From: DATCJU01 sp036562635
Lineage (GTDB): Bacteria; Actinomycetota; Actinomycetes; Mycobacteriales; Pseudonocardiaceae
DNA: 7,203 bases
Direction of reading: 5' to 3'
NCBI GenBank assembly: GCA_036562635.1
Contig: DATCJU010000021.1
Span: 1-7,203 of the forward strand
In this document: positions 5,820 to 7,203 of the stretch, in pieces
Layout: every line of letters begins with the position of its first letter
Position numbering within the stretch: the stretch's first letter is position 1
Translations under genes and position numbers: made by a program
The notes under the pieces: model-generated
Told to the model about the DNA's origin: nothing
Databases searched by the model: none
Seen by the model: the letters and a program-made list of their open reading frames with translations, nothing else

Positions 5820-7124
5820 GTGACGGCGAGGTTGCTGCTCAGGTGCATGAAGAGCGCCGCGATGGCGCTGGCGGTGATCGGTCTGACCACCGCGTGCGTG
5901 GCGGGCACGTCCACGTCCGCCCAGGCTCCGGCCGAGGACGAGAGCGGGCCCGTCGAGCTGGAGTTCTGGACGATCAACCTCAAGAAGAACTTCAACGACT
6001 ACGTGCAGGGGTTGATCGACAACTACACCAAGGAACACCCCAACGTCACCATCAAGTGGGTTGACGTACCGGGCAACGACGTGACGACCAAGCTGGCCTC
6101 CGCCATGGCCAGCGGTGACGTGCCCGACGTGGTCAACCTGACCAACATCGACCTGGAGCGGTTCATCCCCTCCCTGGCCGACCTGAACCAGTACGTGACC
6201 CCCGAGCAGCAGCAGGCCTACGTCCCCTCGCTGATCGATCCTCTCCGGCGGGACGGCAAGCTGGTTGGCATCCCCTGGTACAACGGTGGCTCCCCGATCT
6301 CCGTCATCAACAGCGAACTCGTCGCCAAGGCCGGCCTCGACCCCGCCAACCCGCCGAAGACCCTCGACGAGGCCCTGGAGTGGGGTGCCAAGGTGCACGC
6401 CGCCGATCCCAACGTCTACGGGATGAACGGCATCCCCAACGAGATCATCCTGTCCATGGAGGGCGTTCCCCTCCTGACGCCCGACCGCAAGAGGGCCGCC
6501 TTCAACACACCCGAGGCGGTGGCCGTGCTGGAGAAGTGGCGTCAGGCCATGGAGAAGGGCGCCCTCGCCCCCGGATCCACGGTCAAGGACGAGCGGCAGT
6601 ACCCGCAGACCCTGCAGAACCAGCAGGTCGCCTTCTCGGCCCTGTCCTACCCGTTCAACCTCACCAACCTGCAGAAGAACGCACCGGACGTGTTCGGCAA
6701 GCTCCGGGTCGGCCCCGGCGCCACCGGCAAGTCCGGCAAGTACCCGCTGACCGACCAGCAGACCTTCGTCGTCCCCAGCAAGTCCAGGTACCCCCGGACC
6801 GCGGCCGACTTCATCCTGTACATCACCAACGCGGCCAACCAGACCGCCTTCTGCAAGCTGGTGGCGATCTACCCCTCCAGCGTCGAGGCGCTCAAGGATC
6901 CGTTCTTCACCGAGCCCAAGCAGGACAGCCTGATCGACCAGGCACGCGCCCTGATCGCCCAGCAGCTCCCCAAGACCGAGCTGAGCGTGCTCGGCACCGG
7001 CAAGGACCAGCAGCTGCGGGAACGCCTGCAGGAGAACGTCCGCGCGTTCATGACCGGCACCAAGTCGGCACAGCAGGCACTGGCGGACGCCGAACGCGAG
7101 TGGAACGACCTGCTCGCGAGCTGA
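5820..7124 (+). CDS. Extracellular sugar-binding lipoprotein of the ABC transporter
   Basis: 434-residue solute-binding protein of the carbohydrate family 1 type (SBP_bac_1), expected to be lipid-anchored outside the membrane and to deliver a sugar to the permeases encoded divergently. A basic n-region (R4, R8, K11) and hydrophobic core (AAMALAVIGL) lead to the lipobox LTTAC with C26 as the modified cysteine; Thr at -3 is less usual than Leu but allowed. A short flexible linker (27-44) precedes the first lobe, LEFWTINLKK at 47-56. ASGDVPDVVNL (97-107), VGIPWYNGG (149-157) and GKYPLTDQQTFVVP (306-319) match typical places in this fold; aromatics such as W153 and Y154 may contact sugar. Length is normal. 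Codons AAC, AAG and CAG dominate, in keeping with high expression. The start is GTG 5820 because of GGAGG six bases upstream. The gene has its own promoter and terminator, apart from the permease operon. Confidence 0.92.
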   Translation: MTARLLLRCMKSAAMALAVIGLTTACVAGTSTSAQAPAEDESGPVELEFWTINLKKNFNDYVQGLIDNYTKEHPNVTIKWVDVPGNDVTTKLASAMASGDVPDVVNLTNIDLERFIPSLADLNQYVTPEQQQAYVPSLIDPLRRDGKLVGIPWYNGGSPISVINSELVAKAGLDPANPPKTLDEALEWGAKVHAADPNVYGMNGIPNEIILSMEGVPLLTPDRKRAAFNTPEAVAVLEKWRQAMEKGALAPGSTVKDERQYPQTLQNQQVAFSALSYPFNLTNLQKNAPDVFGKLRVGPGATGKSGKYPLTDQQTFVVPSKSRYPRTAADFILYITNAANQTAFCKLVAIYPSSVEALKDPFFTEPKQDSLIDQARALIAQQLPKTELSVLGTGKDQQLRERLQENVRAFMTGTKSAQQALADAEREWNDLLAS

Positions 7125-7128
7125 ACGC

Positions 7129-7171
7129 GGTGGGCGGGGGCGCCGGCGGGCCCTCCACGCCCCCGCCCACC
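7129..7171 (+). terminator. Probable transcription terminator after the binding-protein gene
   Basis: A perfect 14-base-pair stem, GGTGGGCGGGGGCG (7129-7142) with CGCCCCCGCCCACC (7158-7171), and a 15-base loop, starting four bases after the TGA stop. No T-run follows, which is common for GC-rich actinomycete terminators. Nothing further is recognised in the last 32 bases (7172-7203). Confidence 0.75.
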
Positions 7172-7203
7172 TCACCCCTCCCAGACACCGGCCGGCACAG
7201 GCC

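Noticed and set aside
1..7203. RNA genes, CRISPR arrays, insertion sequences or attachment sites
   Set aside because: No cloverleaf-like segment, regularly spaced repeats, transposase motifs or terminal repeats were found on reading both strands.

Overview
The window looks like part of the chromosome of a high-GC actinomycete. G+C is very high, codons end almost always in G or C, starts include GTG with strong GGAGG-type ribosome sites, the solute-binding protein is a lipoprotein, and the sugar transporter has no ATPase gene beside it, as is common in actinomycetes that share one MsiK-type ATPase. Genus cannot be fixed from the sequence alone.

Layout. Positions 1-5574 hold one tight leftward (minus-strand) operon, read from right to left: two carbohydrate ABC transporter permeases (5574-4621 and 4624-3806), a Gfo/Idh/MocA-family oxidoreductase (3806-2868), an enolase-superfamily enzyme with muconate-lactonizing-type active-site residues (2871-1477), and a family 20 glycoside hydrolase resembling hexosaminidase D (1459 to beyond position 1, so partial). 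The first four genes are joined by 4-, 1- and 4-base stop/start overlaps. Only the hydrolase has its own spacer (17 bases), which carries a strong AGGAGG site. Positions 5575-5819 are a 245-base divergent control region with two promoter-like sequences facing each other, inverted repeats and a strong leader hairpin. Positions 5820-7124 encode, on the plus strand, the extracellular sugar-binding lipoprotein of the same transporter. A GC-rich hairpin at 7129-7171 probably ends its transcript.

How the parts fit. The binding protein would capture a glycoside outside the cell and pass it to the two permeases, powered by an ATPase encoded elsewhere. The hydrolase has no signal peptide, so it would release the terminal sugar (an N-acetylhexosamine by family analogy) in the cytoplasm. 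The oxidoreductase and the enolase-superfamily enzyme would then act on the released sugar or aglycone by a redox step and a proton-abstraction step (epimerization, elimination or cycloisomerization). The substrate and the order of steps are not known; this combination of enzymes is the most interesting thing here. No regulator gene, RNA gene, mobile element or CRISPR array is visible.
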